DNA of 64,000 bases from Candidatus Poribacteria bacterium (GTDB taxonomy: Bacteria > Poribacteria > WGA-4E > WGA-3G). The first letter of the stretch is position 1; every line of letters begins with the position of its first letter. The translations under genes and the position numbers were made by a program. The DNA lies in the NCBI GenBank assembly GCA_012270865.1, contig JAAXHL010000096.1:26769-90768 (forward strand), written 5' to 3'. The notes under the pieces were generated by a model, which saw nothing but the letters and a program-made list of their open reading frames with translations, did not search any database and was not told where the DNA came from. Below are positions 49,676 to 59,518 of the stretch, in pieces.

Positions 49676-52066
49676 CTACACCAAGCCGCCTCGCTTTCTT
49701 AGGAACCATTCAAATCCGAGCAGTGCGATGACGGCTCCAAAGATGAGCGGTATATCCCAGATATCGACATCGGTTATTTTTGAGGTTGCGCTTTCGACGA
49801 GCGGTATCTGGTTGACGAGTTGGTCTGCTTCAGCCGTTGCGTAATACTTCCCGCCACTTCCTTCAGCGAGCGTTTTGAGGAGTGCGACGTTAAGTTCGGC
49901 GTTGCTGAATTCGGCGTAAGATGTTTTCACCTCGAAGAGTGTCTGTTGCTCGCCGAGGTTCTCGCCGTCAAGGGTTCCGGCTGCAGTGACGGTGTATTCG
50001 CCGTATCGGTTCGGTATAAAACGCGCGGTGTAGAGACCGTCTTCGCCGAGGACCTGCTCAAGTCTTAATTCTTTGCGTTTTCCTGCCTCGTCAATGACGA
50101 TGGCTCGGATTTTGGCGTTGTTGGTCAATTGGAACTGTTGATCTGTTGCTGTAACCTCAATCACGACGGGTTCTTTGAGCGTGTAGGCTGTTTTTGCGAT
50201 GTCGAGTTGGATGTGTTCTTTCGGTGCAGTTGTCAGCCATCTTGCGACCTGTCGCCAGAATCGTTCATGGCTATCGTCTTCGAGGCGTTTTTTGAGCGTT
50301 TGCCATCGCCAGGAAGTGTGTGGTGTGAAAACCATTACGCGTCCGGCGTTGTAATTGTGGATTGCGATGAGGATCCGGTTTCCGAATTCGTTGCGATCTG
50401 TCGGATGTTCCGCCAAAACGAGTGCGCCCGCCTTGGCACGTTTGACTTTGCTATAACCTACGAGCGGGACCATATCCGTCCAATGTTTCAGGTTATCCAC
50501 AGGGTTGTCAGCGAGTGCCATCAAATTTTCGACCTTTCCCTCTGGTGTCAGTTGCAATTTATATCCTCTGTTTTGGGAAGGGCGTGAACCTTGGGTTAAT
50601 CTGGTGCGTCGTGTCGGTAACGGAGCGGGTGGCGATCCGAGTTCCAATTCTATCGGTAAGCACTGTGCGATTGATGTGTTGATGTAGGATTTAGCGAGTT
50701 CGTGGTTCCCCAAGGAACTTGAACCGCCTAACATAAGTAATCCGCCGCCTCGTGTGCGTACAAATTCGAGTGTATTCTCGAGCTGCGCCGCTGTAAATTC
50801 GGCTGCGTCCACATTGCCGAAGATGATAGCATCGAAATCGAAAAGTGTATCTTTATCGTCTGGATAAAAATTAAAGTCGTTTGTAGTTCCAGTTCGTGTG
50901 CCCATGTAGTGTCGTCCTGTACTACTGGTGCTTGTCAAAACTCGGTCGGTTAATTGGATGTTCGGGTCTTTTTTTAGTGCGCGTTTTATATGGGCGAATT
51001 CGGCGCGAGGTCTGCCGTCCACAAACAGGATTTTCACGCGTTTGGTAGGTGCGACCTTCAACAGAAACGTCTTTGTGTTGTTCTGTGGTACTGCTTCCGT
51101 TTCGCCTAACGCTGCGTGTACCTCGAATTTTTGGGTGCCTGCTTGGCGAGGCGTGAATTTCAGTGCGACGCGTTGTGTTTTTATGTCAGGCGTTGTATCC
51201 GTTCCGCCGAATTGAGGTATCCAAGAGTCGCCTTCATCCATGTCAACGGATTCAGTTTTCAGGATTCGTCCGTTACTGGTGAGTTGGAGGTTAACTTTTT
51301 TTCCGTTGAACCCTTTCCGTTTTATAGTTGCCCATATTTCAACGGGGAAGTCTTCTTCTGATGTGCGCGGTACATCGAGTTTGACGATTTCAAGGTCTGG
51401 CGTTCCTGCTTCTGAACCGACCCCGACAGTGTGGATCGGGAGTTTTCGTTCTCGCATTTGCAGTGCGAATTTGGTCGTGTCGGTACCACTTCTGTCTACG
51501 CCGTCTGTTAGGAGGACGGCACCGGAGAGTGGGATGCCTTGGAGATCGTCAAGTGCTTCGTTTAAAGCGTGCGGGATGTCAGTGCTTTCGCCTTCTGCGC
51601 TGGTTAATACTACGTCTGGGATGCGTTTTGCTGTGGTGTCAAATGCGAAGAGTCGTACCTTGAATTTTGCGTTTAGTTGTTCGAGGAGACCCTCTCCGTC
51701 AGCAAAAAGTAGGTTGTTGACCTGCTGCAGCCGTGTCTCTGAACCATCCGTGTCGGTAACCTGCATACTCTTGGACTGGTCAACCATTACCAACAAGTAG
51801 GAATCATCCGGGTTTGTTTGGTAGATTGTTAGAAAGGGTTTGAGTAGACAGAAGGCGAGGAGACAGAGTACGACGGCACGGAGGAAAATTAGAAAGCCGC
51901 GGAATCCGCGTCGGATGCGTCCTTGTGTGGTGCGATATGACCATATCGCTGCGGCAATAAGTACGACAAGTAGAACGGCAATTAGGAGTCCTGGCAGGGG
52001 TACCCCGAATGAGAAATTTCCTTCTCGAAAAACGTCAATAGGGTACTTCATTATTTTTTCAAACAT
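49676..52066 (-). CDS. Membrane VWA / glutamine-amidotransferase-like domain protein
   Basis: Two N-terminal TMs; MIDAS-like MVDQSKSMQVTD; GAVLLTDGVDRSG; GGGLLMLGGSSSLG. Confidence 0.8.
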   Translation of the reverse strand: MFEKIMKYPIDVFREGNFSFGVPLPGLLIAVLLVVLIAAAIWSYRTTQGRIRRGFRGFLIFLRAVVLCLLAFCLLKPFLTIYQTNPDDSYLLVMVDQSKSMQVTDTDGSETRLQQVNNLLFADGEGLLEQLNAKFKVRLFAFDTTAKRIPDVVLTSAEGESTDIPHALNEALDDLQGIPLSGAVLLTDGVDRSGTDTTKFALQMRERKLPIHTVGVGSEAGTPDLEIVKLDVPRTSEEDFPVEIWATIKRKGFNGKKVNLQLTSNGRILKTESVDMDEGDSWIPQFGGTDTTPDIKTQRVALKFTPRQAGTQKFEVHAALGETEAVPQNNTKTFLLKVAPTKRVKILFVDGRPRAEFAHIKRALKKDPNIQLTDRVLTSTSSTGRHYMGTRTGTTNDFNFYPDDKDTLFDFDAIIFGNVDAAEFTAAQLENTLEFVRTRGGGLLMLGGSSSLGNHELAKSYINTSIAQCLPIELELGSPPAPLPTRRTRLTQGSRPSQNRGYKLQLTPEGKVENLMALADNPVDNLKHWTDMVPLVGYSKVKRAKAGALVLAEHPTDRNEFGNRILIAIHNYNAGRVMVFTPHTSWRWQTLKKRLEDDSHERFWRQVARWLTTAPKEHIQLDIAKTAYTLKEPVVIEVTATDQQFQLTNNAKIRAIVIDEAGKRKELRLEQVLGEDGLYTARFIPNRYGEYTVTAAGTLDGENLGEQQTLFEVKTSYAEFSNAELNVALLKTLAEGSGGKYYATAEADQLVNQIPLVESATSKITDVDIWDIPLIFGAVIALLGFEWFLRKRGGLV

Positions 52067-52150
52067 TTTTAATTTTTGGCCTCCTAGGCTGCGCTCCACT
52101 ACGTTCCCGCGCAGGTTTCCTTTTAGTTGCTGCCAGCTATTCTGAAATTT

Positions 52151-53134
52151 TTACACAGGGATATTGATGTGCTGCCCTGTGTGCGCGGATTCGTGTAATG
52201 CGTCAATGGTACGCATGTTTCCGAGTGCGTCTGTTAAAGGTAGACGGGTTGGTTCGCCTGTTTCCATTGCATGACAGAGGTTCAGAATTTCAGCAGCATA
52301 GGGATTCACACCTGTAACTGTAAAGGTCTCACCGTTCAGGGTGAAGTGTGCCTCACCGTCTGAGTTGCCCCACGCGCTCTGAACAAAAAGCGTGCCTTCT
52401 GTGCCTGTGACTTCGTAAGATTCGCGCCAGGTCCACCCGAAACTGCAGTCGAATTGTCCGGTAACACCCTCGCCGAAATCTAAAGTTCCGATGAGGGTTT
52501 CCCAGACGTTGTTGATCTGTTCAAATTTACCTGTTGCCCAAGCTGATTGTGGTTCTCGTCCGATGAGATAACGGATGATGTTAATGCAGTAGCAGCCTAA
52601 ATCCATGACGGCACCCCCGCCGAGGTCGCCTCTTAATCGCCAGTTCTGCCGGTCTGTGAGTCCGGTCGAGAAGGTGGATCGTGCGTAGCGGACTTCTCCG
52701 ATTCCGCCTTCCTCAACTTTCTGTTTCACGGCGAGTGTCAACGGGTGATGTCGATACATGAACGCTTCCATCAGTAAGATGTTGGCGCGTTCTGTGACTT
52801 GGATCATCTGTTCGAGCTGCGTGGTGGTAACAGTAATCGGTTTCTCGACGAGTATGGCTTTGACACCACAGCGGACTGCCTCCAACACATTTTTGAGATG
52901 GCTTGAGGGCCAGGTAGCGACCACTAAGACCTCGGGTTGCTGTTTTTCGAGCATCTGTCGGAGGTCATTATAGGTGTTTTCCACGTTGAATTCGGTGGCG
53001 AAACGTGCGAGCGATTCAAATTTCTCGTCGCATGCGCCGACGATTTCGATCTCTGGTAGATTGCGCCATGCGTTGCCGTGTGCGTGAGAGATGCCGCCGC
53101 ACCCGACAATCGCTACGCGGTATTTTTTTGTCAT
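52151..53134 (-). CDS. Gfo/Idh/MocA family oxidoreductase
   Basis: YRVAIVGCGGISHAHGNAW...ILVEKPITVTTTQ. Confidence 0.93.
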   Translation of the reverse strand: MTKKYRVAIVGCGGISHAHGNAWRNLPEIEIVGACDEKFESLARFATEFNVENTYNDLRQMLEKQQPEVLVVATWPSSHLKNVLEAVRCGVKAILVEKPITVTTTQLEQMIQVTERANILLMEAFMYRHHPLTLAVKQKVEEGGIGEVRYARSTFSTGLTDRQNWRLRGDLGGGAVMDLGCYCINIIRYLIGREPQSAWATGKFEQINNVWETLIGTLDFGEGVTGQFDCSFGWTWRESYEVTGTEGTLFVQSAWGNSDGEAHFTLNGETFTVTGVNPYAAEILNLCHAMETGEPTRLPLTDALGNMRTIDALHESAHTGQHINIPV

Positions 53135-53154
53135 GATTTTAGTTATATGCGTTT

Positions 53155-53222
53155 GGGGTTACAAACCTCTCCTACAATGGGTTAATGGATTCTATGAGTT
53201 CGGGGTTACAAACCCCTCCTAC
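53155..53222 (+). repeat. Two REP-like hairpin copies (GGGGTT-ACA-AACC(C/T)C-TCCTAC-AATGGGTTA)
   Basis: Copies at about 53155-53175 and 53202-53222 between two oxidoreductase genes. Confidence 0.9.
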
Positions 53223-53233
53223 AATGGGTTATA

Positions 53234-54205
53234 TCATAGCGAGGCGATCTCTACGGGTCTGTTTTCTTCTGCAGAGAGGTTTGCCGCGAGCGATATTGCG
53301 AGCGTTTTGACGGCATCGCTATAGGGACTCAAAATCTGAGAACCGTCGCCGCTACGGACTGCCTCTACAAAGACTTGATCAATCGTCGGTCCGGGTTCTG
53401 TCTTGTCTACCCATTCGCCGTTTTCGTGTACCGAGACTTTTGATGGATTCCAATTCAATAGTTCTCGTTCATATAGGATATCTAAGACGTTTGCGTTTGA
53501 CCAGCCGCCTCCGTAAGCCCAAGCTGCTGTGAGTGAACCGACGGCACCGCTGCTGAATTGGAGGCTAACGCTGTTGCTGTCTGGACAATCGATCTCTTTC
53601 AAGACGCGATTCGCTTGCATGGCGTAAACCGATTCCACTTCGCCAACGAGGTTACGCATCATATCGATTGTGTGTGTCGCTTGTTCGACCAACTGACCGC
53701 CAGATTTGTTCATTTGTCGTAGCCACGCGTCTGGATTACCGATACCGGTGCCGCACCAATACTTACCGACGACCATATTAATTGTTTTATCTTTCAGGAT
53801 ATCTTGTGTAATCCGGGTTGAACCGAGGTAACGAAGTTGGTAACCGACGCAGGTTATCAGTCCGGCTTTTGTGACGGCTGCTTCGATTTCACGAGCGATG
53901 TCTATATTGATTGCGACCGGTTTCTCAACGAGAAAGGGTAAACCGCGTGCGACAACGTCGAGTTCGGGTTGCCCGTGTACAAAAACTGGGAGGCTCAGAT
54001 AGATTGCATCTAAGTCGTCGCGTTCGAGTAGGTCTTGGTGAGCGGTGTAAGGGTCGGCGTTATGTCGTTCCGCCGCGTTTTGAGCGCGTGCTGCGTCAAT
54101 ATCGCATATACCGACGATGCGGGCACCTTCGATTCCGGCTAATTGGTTCATGTGCCCACTTGCATTACCACCAGCCCCGATAAATCCTATTTTAACTTCT
54201 TTCAT
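53234..54205 (-). CDS. Gfo/Idh/MocA family oxidoreductase
   Basis: MKEVKIGFIGAGGNASGHMNQLAGI...PFLVEKPVAINID; start moved to M at 54205. Confidence 0.93.
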   Translation of the reverse strand: MKEVKIGFIGAGGNASGHMNQLAGIEGARIVGICDIDAARAQNAAERHNADPYTAHQDLLERDDLDAIYLSLPVFVHGQPELDVVARGLPFLVEKPVAINIDIAREIEAAVTKAGLITCVGYQLRYLGSTRITQDILKDKTINMVVGKYWCGTGIGNPDAWLRQMNKSGGQLVEQATHTIDMMRNLVGEVESVYAMQANRVLKEIDCPDSNSVSLQFSSGAVGSLTAAWAYGGGWSNANVLDILYERELLNWNPSKVSVHENGEWVDKTEPGPTIDQVFVEAVRSGDGSQILSPYSDAVKTLAISLAANLSAEENRPVEIASL

Positions 54206-54259
54206 TTCTACCTCAATTCTTTGGGTGGACGCAATTTTTTGCGTATTACCTTCGGTAAA

Positions 54260-54280
54260 CGGGGTTACAAACCCCGACTG
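54260..54280 (+). repeat. Single REP-like hairpin GGGGTT-ACA-AACCCC-GACTGC
   Basis: Same stem and loop as the arrays at 2530 and 53155. Confidence 0.8.
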
Positions 54281-54350
54281 CAAAATGGTTTGGGTAAGTC
54301 CCGTGCTATTATGGATTTGGACAAAGTTGTTGTTGAAAAGTCTGTGCAAT

Positions 54351-55565
54351 TTAGCGTGCTTTAAAATTAACGTGTAGTGCTTTTTCGATGTCTTCGCGTG
54401 GATGGACACCAAATTGCGCTTCAAAATTTTGGTCGAATGCCGCCTCTTCGGCAGGGTCTGCTTGAAGAGGGAGTTCAACCGGTTGTCGGTTCGTCTGGAT
54501 GGATCGATGTGCGGCGATCACCATTTCCTGATCGGCTCTGCCCATCTCTCCTGTCCATAAGGGTTGTGTATCCTCTCGTACGGCGCGTGCGATACCGTCA
54601 AGCATTGTCGCCAATGAGATGCCATTTTCTGCTATAGTCGTCCCCTGATAAGGATTTACCCATTCAACGGTGCCTCCTAAGGATGCTGGCAGTTCTACAA
54701 AGATACGTCGCAGTGTTTTGTCGGTATTGTATTCTCTCTGAAATTCATAAGTTTGCGCTCTTCCAGCGTTTAACGTGAGATCCTCGTCTGTGCAGACGTT
54801 GACAGTCTCGCCGCCGGTGGCACTCTGGTTTCCGTTGGTGATGATTGTGCCGCGCTCACCGCAGGTCTCGAAACCGACGAGTTTATTCCGTCCGAGGCAT
54901 CCATTCTTATTTCCGACCATTGCGATGCCGAGGCCATCGTTATCGAAATCTACGGCGTAAAACTCAAGATTTTCCCGATTGAAATCTCGTTTAGCCCGGT
55001 CAACGTAAGCGGTGACAGGCATCGTATGTCCGATGCTGCTGACGGATTTCGGGTTGGCATCCATTCGGCACCGGATTGCGGCGAGTCCGTGATAGCCGGT
55101 TGTGGAGAAGAGTCGATAACATTTGTGGATGTTCCCTATTACGCCTTCCTTGATGAGTTTGCAGACAAACTGCTCCACAGGGACAAACGGGAAGTTTTCG
55201 GATGTCTGGAGTTTCACGTTATTTTCGGCGGCATCGGCGATCATCATATCCATCAGACCGAGTGTCGGTGCGAGTCCTGTCTCCACATTGTGTGGGATAC
55301 CGCGTCGGGAGAGGTAACACGAGACGATATGATGTAGTTGGGCAGGTACGACGACATCACAGACATCTGGTGCGGTTTCATCGACCATTTTTCGGACATC
55401 GGTGTAGGCTTTAGTGCCGAGTTTCGCTGCGCCTGCCTCTGCAGATTCTGGGTGTGCGTCACACACCGCGACGACTTGAAAGGTGTCTTTTAGTGTCGCT
55501 GCGGTTGAGAGATGTGCTGCGCCGCGTCTGCCGTGGCCAATTAACGCATATTTTAGACGTGACAT
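54351..55565 (-). CDS. Gfo/Idh/MocA family oxidoreductase
   Basis: KYALIGHGRRGAAHLSTAATLKDTFQVVAVCDAHPESA. Confidence 0.9.
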   Translation of the reverse strand: MSRLKYALIGHGRRGAAHLSTAATLKDTFQVVAVCDAHPESAEAGAAKLGTKAYTDVRKMVDETAPDVCDVVVPAQLHHIVSCYLSRRGIPHNVETGLAPTLGLMDMMIADAAENNVKLQTSENFPFVPVEQFVCKLIKEGVIGNIHKCYRLFSTTGYHGLAAIRCRMDANPKSVSSIGHTMPVTAYVDRAKRDFNRENLEFYAVDFDNDGLGIAMVGNKNGCLGRNKLVGFETCGERGTIITNGNQSATGGETVNVCTDEDLTLNAGRAQTYEFQREYNTDKTLRRIFVELPASLGGTVEWVNPYQGTTIAENGISLATMLDGIARAVREDTQPLWTGEMGRADQEMVIAAHRSIQTNRQPVELPLQADPAEEAAFDQNFEAQFGVHPREDIEKALHVNFKAR

Positions 55566-55614
55566 TTCAGTCCTCCAACTCCAGATCGTACCGTTGTTCT
55601 ATGTGGCTGAAGCA

Positions 55615-56562
55615 TTAGTTAACACATTGATAGCCGGTTGCTTCGAGACTTGCTCGGATTTTGTCTACTTCGGCTGTGGACAGTTGCCGGAGCGGTCGTC
55701 GCATCGTCATTGATGGGAATCTACCCATTAGCCATCGTGCGCATTTCATTCGCTGGTGTGCGTCGCTGCTGGGTTCGCCGAAGTTGTAGACAATCCGTGC
55801 GAGTGCGTCTACTTGGCTGCGCGCTTTACGTGCGCCGATGAGATCGTCATTGAGCGCAGCGTGCACGACATCGACCATCAGTTCCGGTACAAATCCCGCA
55901 AATCCGATGAGTGCGCCGTCACTGCCTTCGAGGAGCGAAGCGAGCAGGTATTCATCGTGGCAGGTCAAGACAGGGACATCTGGTGCGGCTTCTTTGAGTT
56001 GTTCGTAATCCCATCGCCAGCGCGCCATGTCGCGGGTGCCCATTTTGATACAGACGACTTGTGGGATTTTGACCATCTCCAACATCTCTTCGAGACTATA
56101 GCCTGCTTTTGTCCATGCGGGATATTGGTGGACGATGATCGGTATATCTGCGCCCTCGGCGACATCTTGAAAGAAACCGACTGCGGTTTCCGGTGTTCTG
56201 CCGAAGCGTAACCAGTGATGCGCGGGCATTAATAGGATAGCATCTGCGCCGGCTTCCTTCGCTGCGAGTGCGTCGTCAATTGCGGGGAGGCTCCCCTCTG
56301 CGCTCACACCTGAGACGACTTTGACCCGGTCACCGACGGCTTCGGCGGTAATCCGCGTTACGTGTTGTCTTTCATGGAGCCGGAGGGACATGATTTCGCC
56401 GGTGTGCCCGTTACAGACGACCCCTTTTATGTCCGGAACACTCGCGAGTTCCTGCATGTATTGGCGCAATCCATCTTCGTCAATGGATTCATCTTCATGA
56501 AACGGGCAGAGCGTTGCGGGAAATACACCTGCCCATGGGTGGTGTTGCCAATCGAGTTTCAT
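55615..56562 (-). CDS. Dihydrodipicolinate synthase/N-acetylneuraminate lyase family protein
   Basis: WAGVFPATLCPFHEDESIDEDGLRQYMQEL...GVVCNGHTGEIMSL...VVCIKMGTRDM. Confidence 0.92.
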   Translation of the reverse strand: MKLDWQHHPWAGVFPATLCPFHEDESIDEDGLRQYMQELASVPDIKGVVCNGHTGEIMSLRLHERQHVTRITAEAVGDRVKVVSGVSAEGSLPAIDDALAAKEAGADAILLMPAHHWLRFGRTPETAVGFFQDVAEGADIPIIVHQYPAWTKAGYSLEEMLEMVKIPQVVCIKMGTRDMARWRWDYEQLKEAAPDVPVLTCHDEYLLASLLEGSDGALIGFAGFVPELMVDVVHAALNDDLIGARKARSQVDALARIVYNFGEPSSDAHQRMKCARWLMGRFPSMTMRRPLRQLSTAEVDKIRASLEATGYQCVN

Positions 56563-56728
56563 ATTTTTATTGCTATCGGCTATTGGCTATTGACTATCGA
56601 AGTTCAGTAAAGAGAGGTTTATTTTTTTTAATAACCTCTTACCGACAACTGATAACTGATAACTATCTCCTGACTGTTTTTTATTTAGAGTGGATTTCAG
56701 AATTAATGAAACACTCCACAGTGGGCGA

Positions 56729-56767
56729 GGGAACCTTTAGGGAAACACCCAAGCAAAAACCCCTACG
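56729..56767 (+). repeat. Dispersed element GGAACCTTTAGGGAAACACCCAAGCAAAAACCCCTACG
   Basis: Near-identical core to the minus-strand copy at 32079-32118; weaker copy at 1517-1537. Confidence 0.7.
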
Positions 56768-56855
56768 AGGGTGGTCTCCGCAATCACTGAAATGTCTCTT
56801 TAATTATTGATTTTACTATACATTCGGTACGATTTTCTGATTTAATTCTATTTTA

Positions 56856-56881
56856 ACTTGATTTTGCAAGTAAAATCAAGT
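56856..56881. promoter_or_regulatory. Inverted repeat ACTTGATTTT-GCAAGT-AAAATCAAGT upstream of ccmE
   Basis: Perfect 10-bp arms with 6-nt loop. Confidence 0.7.
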
Positions 56882-56949
56882 ATTATTTTAAATAGGAGAA
56901 TTCAGTCTGCTGGTACGGTTAAAAATCATGCCTACGGATGCGTATTTCA

Positions 56950-57414
56950 ATGGAGGATGTGCAAGTGAAAAAACAGAACAGGTTCAAAATCGTCGCTGCG
57001 AGTGTCATGTTGCTGGGCGGTATGGTGTTTTTGGTTGTCGCGATGACGCGAAGTACGAGTATGCGGTATTTTACGCCAGCCTCGCTTGTGACAGATGGCA
57101 GCAGTGTAGATAAGCAACAGATCCAAGTTGATGGTCTCATCGCAGAGGGGAGTTCAAAATGGGATGCTGCTAATTTCGTGCTAACGTTTGCTATCCGCGA
57201 CCGCGAGACCGATGCGACGGTCAATGTGATCTATAAAGATCAGCTTAAACCGGATAATTTTACGGATGGCGGTAGCGTTTTCGTTGAAGGCGAGTACGAT
57301 GCATCGCAGAACCTTGTTGTGGCGACGAAACTCATGACGAAGTGTGCCTCGAAATACGATGGTGCAGAGAGTGCTGTGCCGACAGATGAGACTTCTTATA
57401 ACTCTTCAGAGTGA
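56950..57414 (+). CDS. ccmE: Cytochrome c maturation heme chaperone CcmE, CxxxY variant
   Basis: N-terminal TM; IQVDGLIAEGSS...VNVIYKDQLKPDNFTDGGSVFVEGEYD...ATKLMTKCASKYDG. Confidence 0.88.
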   Translation: MEDVQVKKQNRFKIVAASVMLLGGMVFLVVAMTRSTSMRYFTPASLVTDGSSVDKQQIQVDGLIAEGSSKWDAANFVLTFAIRDRETDATVNVIYKDQLKPDNFTDGGSVFVEGEYDASQNLVVATKLMTKCASKYDGAESAVPTDETSYNSSE

Positions 57415-57476
57415 GAAGGACCAGCAACACTTAGTATTATGTTCAAAGATATCTTTTTAAGGAGGCACAGCAACGC

Positions 57477-59495
57477 ATGACTGCGGAAATCGGACAAGCC
57501 GCGATATTCCTTTCTGTGCTTTCGTGTTTGTGGGCGATTGCGTTCCTTAGCGTTGGGTTACGGATGCGAAATCCGAATGCGATCCAGAGCGGTAGGAACG
57601 CTGTTATTGCGACCTTCATTCTTATCAGTATTTCGACGGGTGCGTTGGTTTACGGTTTTCTGACAGATGACTTTTCAATGCGCTATGTTGTTGAGGTATC
57701 AAGTGCAGCGCAGCCGTTATTTTATAAGATTACTGCCCTCTGGGGTCGGATGTCCGGTTCTCTCCTTTTCTGGCTCTGGATTCTGACGGTTGTGGGTGCT
57801 ATTGTTGTTTGGCAGCGTCGCCAGCGCGACGAAGAGACGCAGGATACCTTAGCAGATCATGCCCTGATTCCTATCGTTGTTGTCCAGCTCTTCTTCACGA
57901 TTCTTGTCACAGGTTTAATTGAAGGGATTTATAACCCACTTGCTCGGTTTCCAAATGGGCAGGTAGCCGCTGACGGACAAGGTATGAATCCGCTTCTGCA
58001 GACACCCCTCATGGCGATTCATCCGCCGACCTTATATATCGGATGGATCAGTTTGACTGTGCCGTTTGCGTTTGCAGTCGGTGCGCTGACATCGGGTAGA
58101 GTCGGAAGTGAATGGATACTGCGCTCCCGGCGGTGGACGCTTTTCTCTTGGATTATTTTGACCCTCGGTATCGCGCTTGGCGGTAATTGGGCATATCGTG
58201 AACTTGGATGGGGTGGTTATTGGGCATGGGACCCCGTTGAGAACGCATCATTTATGCCGTGGCTCTTGGGTACTGCGTATCTACATTCGGTGATGATCCA
58301 AGAGAAGCGGAACATGCTTAAATTGTGGAACATCCTCCTTATTACACTTGCGTTCCAATTCACGTTATTAGGGACTTTTATTACACGTAGCGGCATTATC
58401 ACATCGGTGCATGCGTTTGCGCAATCTGATATTGGTGCGTATTTCCTGAGTTTCATTTTTGCTTCAACTGCTGGTGTTATTGGACTTATCGTTTATCGTT
58501 GGAAACGTCTTAAGAGTGCGAATCAGCTGGAATCACTTCTCTCGCGTGAGAGTGCGTTTATTCTGAACAACTGGCTTCTCGTTGGTTTAACTCTGATTAT
58601 TCTCTGGGGGACGTTGTGGCCGGTTATCTCCGAAGCAATTAACGGCGAAAAGTCCTCTGTTCCTGAAGCGTTTTTCAATAAAGTCGTTATTATTCCAGGC
58701 ATATTGCTTCTATTTTTGACGGGTGCTGGGCCGATTATCTCGTGGCGGAAAATTACGGCGAATAATTTCCGACGTTTGTTTGTGTTTCCGCTTCTGATGG
58801 GTTTAGCTGGCGGTGCTTTGACTTGGGGATTCCTTGCCTTGATTGGATATGCTTTCCCATTGTACTCGGTGCTGTGTAGTTTTGCGGCTATCTTTGTGCT
58901 TGTCGCTATTTCTGCGGAATTTTATCGAGGTGCGAAACTCCGCTCCAAACGGCAGGAGACTTCTTTTCTCAACGGTTTGAACCTTTTGATTCAGCGGAAC
59001 AAACGGCGGTATGGCGGATACATTATCCATATCGGCATCGTTATCCTTTATGTAGGGATTATGGGGTCAAAGGGTTATTTTCAGCTTGAATCGAGAAGTA
59101 TGACGCTCGGAGAATCGGTGGATGTTGGTCAATATCAACTGACAATGCGGGACTCGTTTCAGAAGGATTATGCGAACTATCGCCGAACTTCTGTTGTTTT
59201 TGATGTCGCCAAGGATGGGAAACAGATAGGTAGCATGGAACCGGCGCGTCATTTTTACTATAGGGTAGGGCAAGGCGAACCGGATACAATTGAATCTGCT
59301 ATCCGACATTTCGGGTTAAATGACCTCTATATTGCTCTCGGCAATATTCCACCGAATATCAAAACTGGCGGCGTTGTGAATGTACAGGTGTACCACAACC
59401 CTCTCGTCGGTGTTGTCTGGCTCGGGATTGCTGTGATGGTGTTGGGCGGCATCGTTGCGATAGCCGAGAAATCTGAGCGTAGTCGAGATTCTTGA
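57477..59495 (+). CDS. ccmF: Cytochrome c maturation heme lyase subunit CcmF
   Basis: ELGWGGYWAWDPVENASFMPWLLGTAYLHSVMIQEKR (WWD-type domain), multi-TM. Confidence 0.95.
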   Translation: MTAEIGQAAIFLSVLSCLWAIAFLSVGLRMRNPNAIQSGRNAVIATFILISISTGALVYGFLTDDFSMRYVVEVSSAAQPLFYKITALWGRMSGSLLFWLWILTVVGAIVVWQRRQRDEETQDTLADHALIPIVVVQLFFTILVTGLIEGIYNPLARFPNGQVAADGQGMNPLLQTPLMAIHPPTLYIGWISLTVPFAFAVGALTSGRVGSEWILRSRRWTLFSWIILTLGIALGGNWAYRELGWGGYWAWDPVENASFMPWLLGTAYLHSVMIQEKRNMLKLWNILLITLAFQFTLLGTFITRSGIITSVHAFAQSDIGAYFLSFIFASTAGVIGLIVYRWKRLKSANQLESLLSRESAFILNNWLLVGLTLIILWGTLWPVISEAINGEKSSVPEAFFNKVVIIPGILLLFLTGAGPIISWRKITANNFRRLFVFPLLMGLAGGALTWGFLALIGYAFPLYSVLCSFAAIFVLVAISAEFYRGAKLRSKRQETSFLNGLNLLIQRNKRRYGGYIIHIGIVILYVGIMGSKGYFQLESRSMTLGESVDVGQYQLTMRDSFQKDYANYRRTSVVFDVAKDGKQIGSMEPARHFYYRVGQGEPDTIESAIRHFGLNDLYIALGNIPPNIKTGGVVNVQVYHNPLVGVVWLGIAVMVLGGIVAIAEKSERSRDS

Positions 59496-59518
59496 TACGA
59501 TAGGTGAGGGTTGGAACT

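Noticed and set aside
46450-52066. moxR plus VWA protein as a classical MoxR-DUF58-VWA (Bat-like) operon
   Set aside because: A sulfatase and a Uma2 gene lie between them and no DUF58 gene is present, so functional linkage is not supported.
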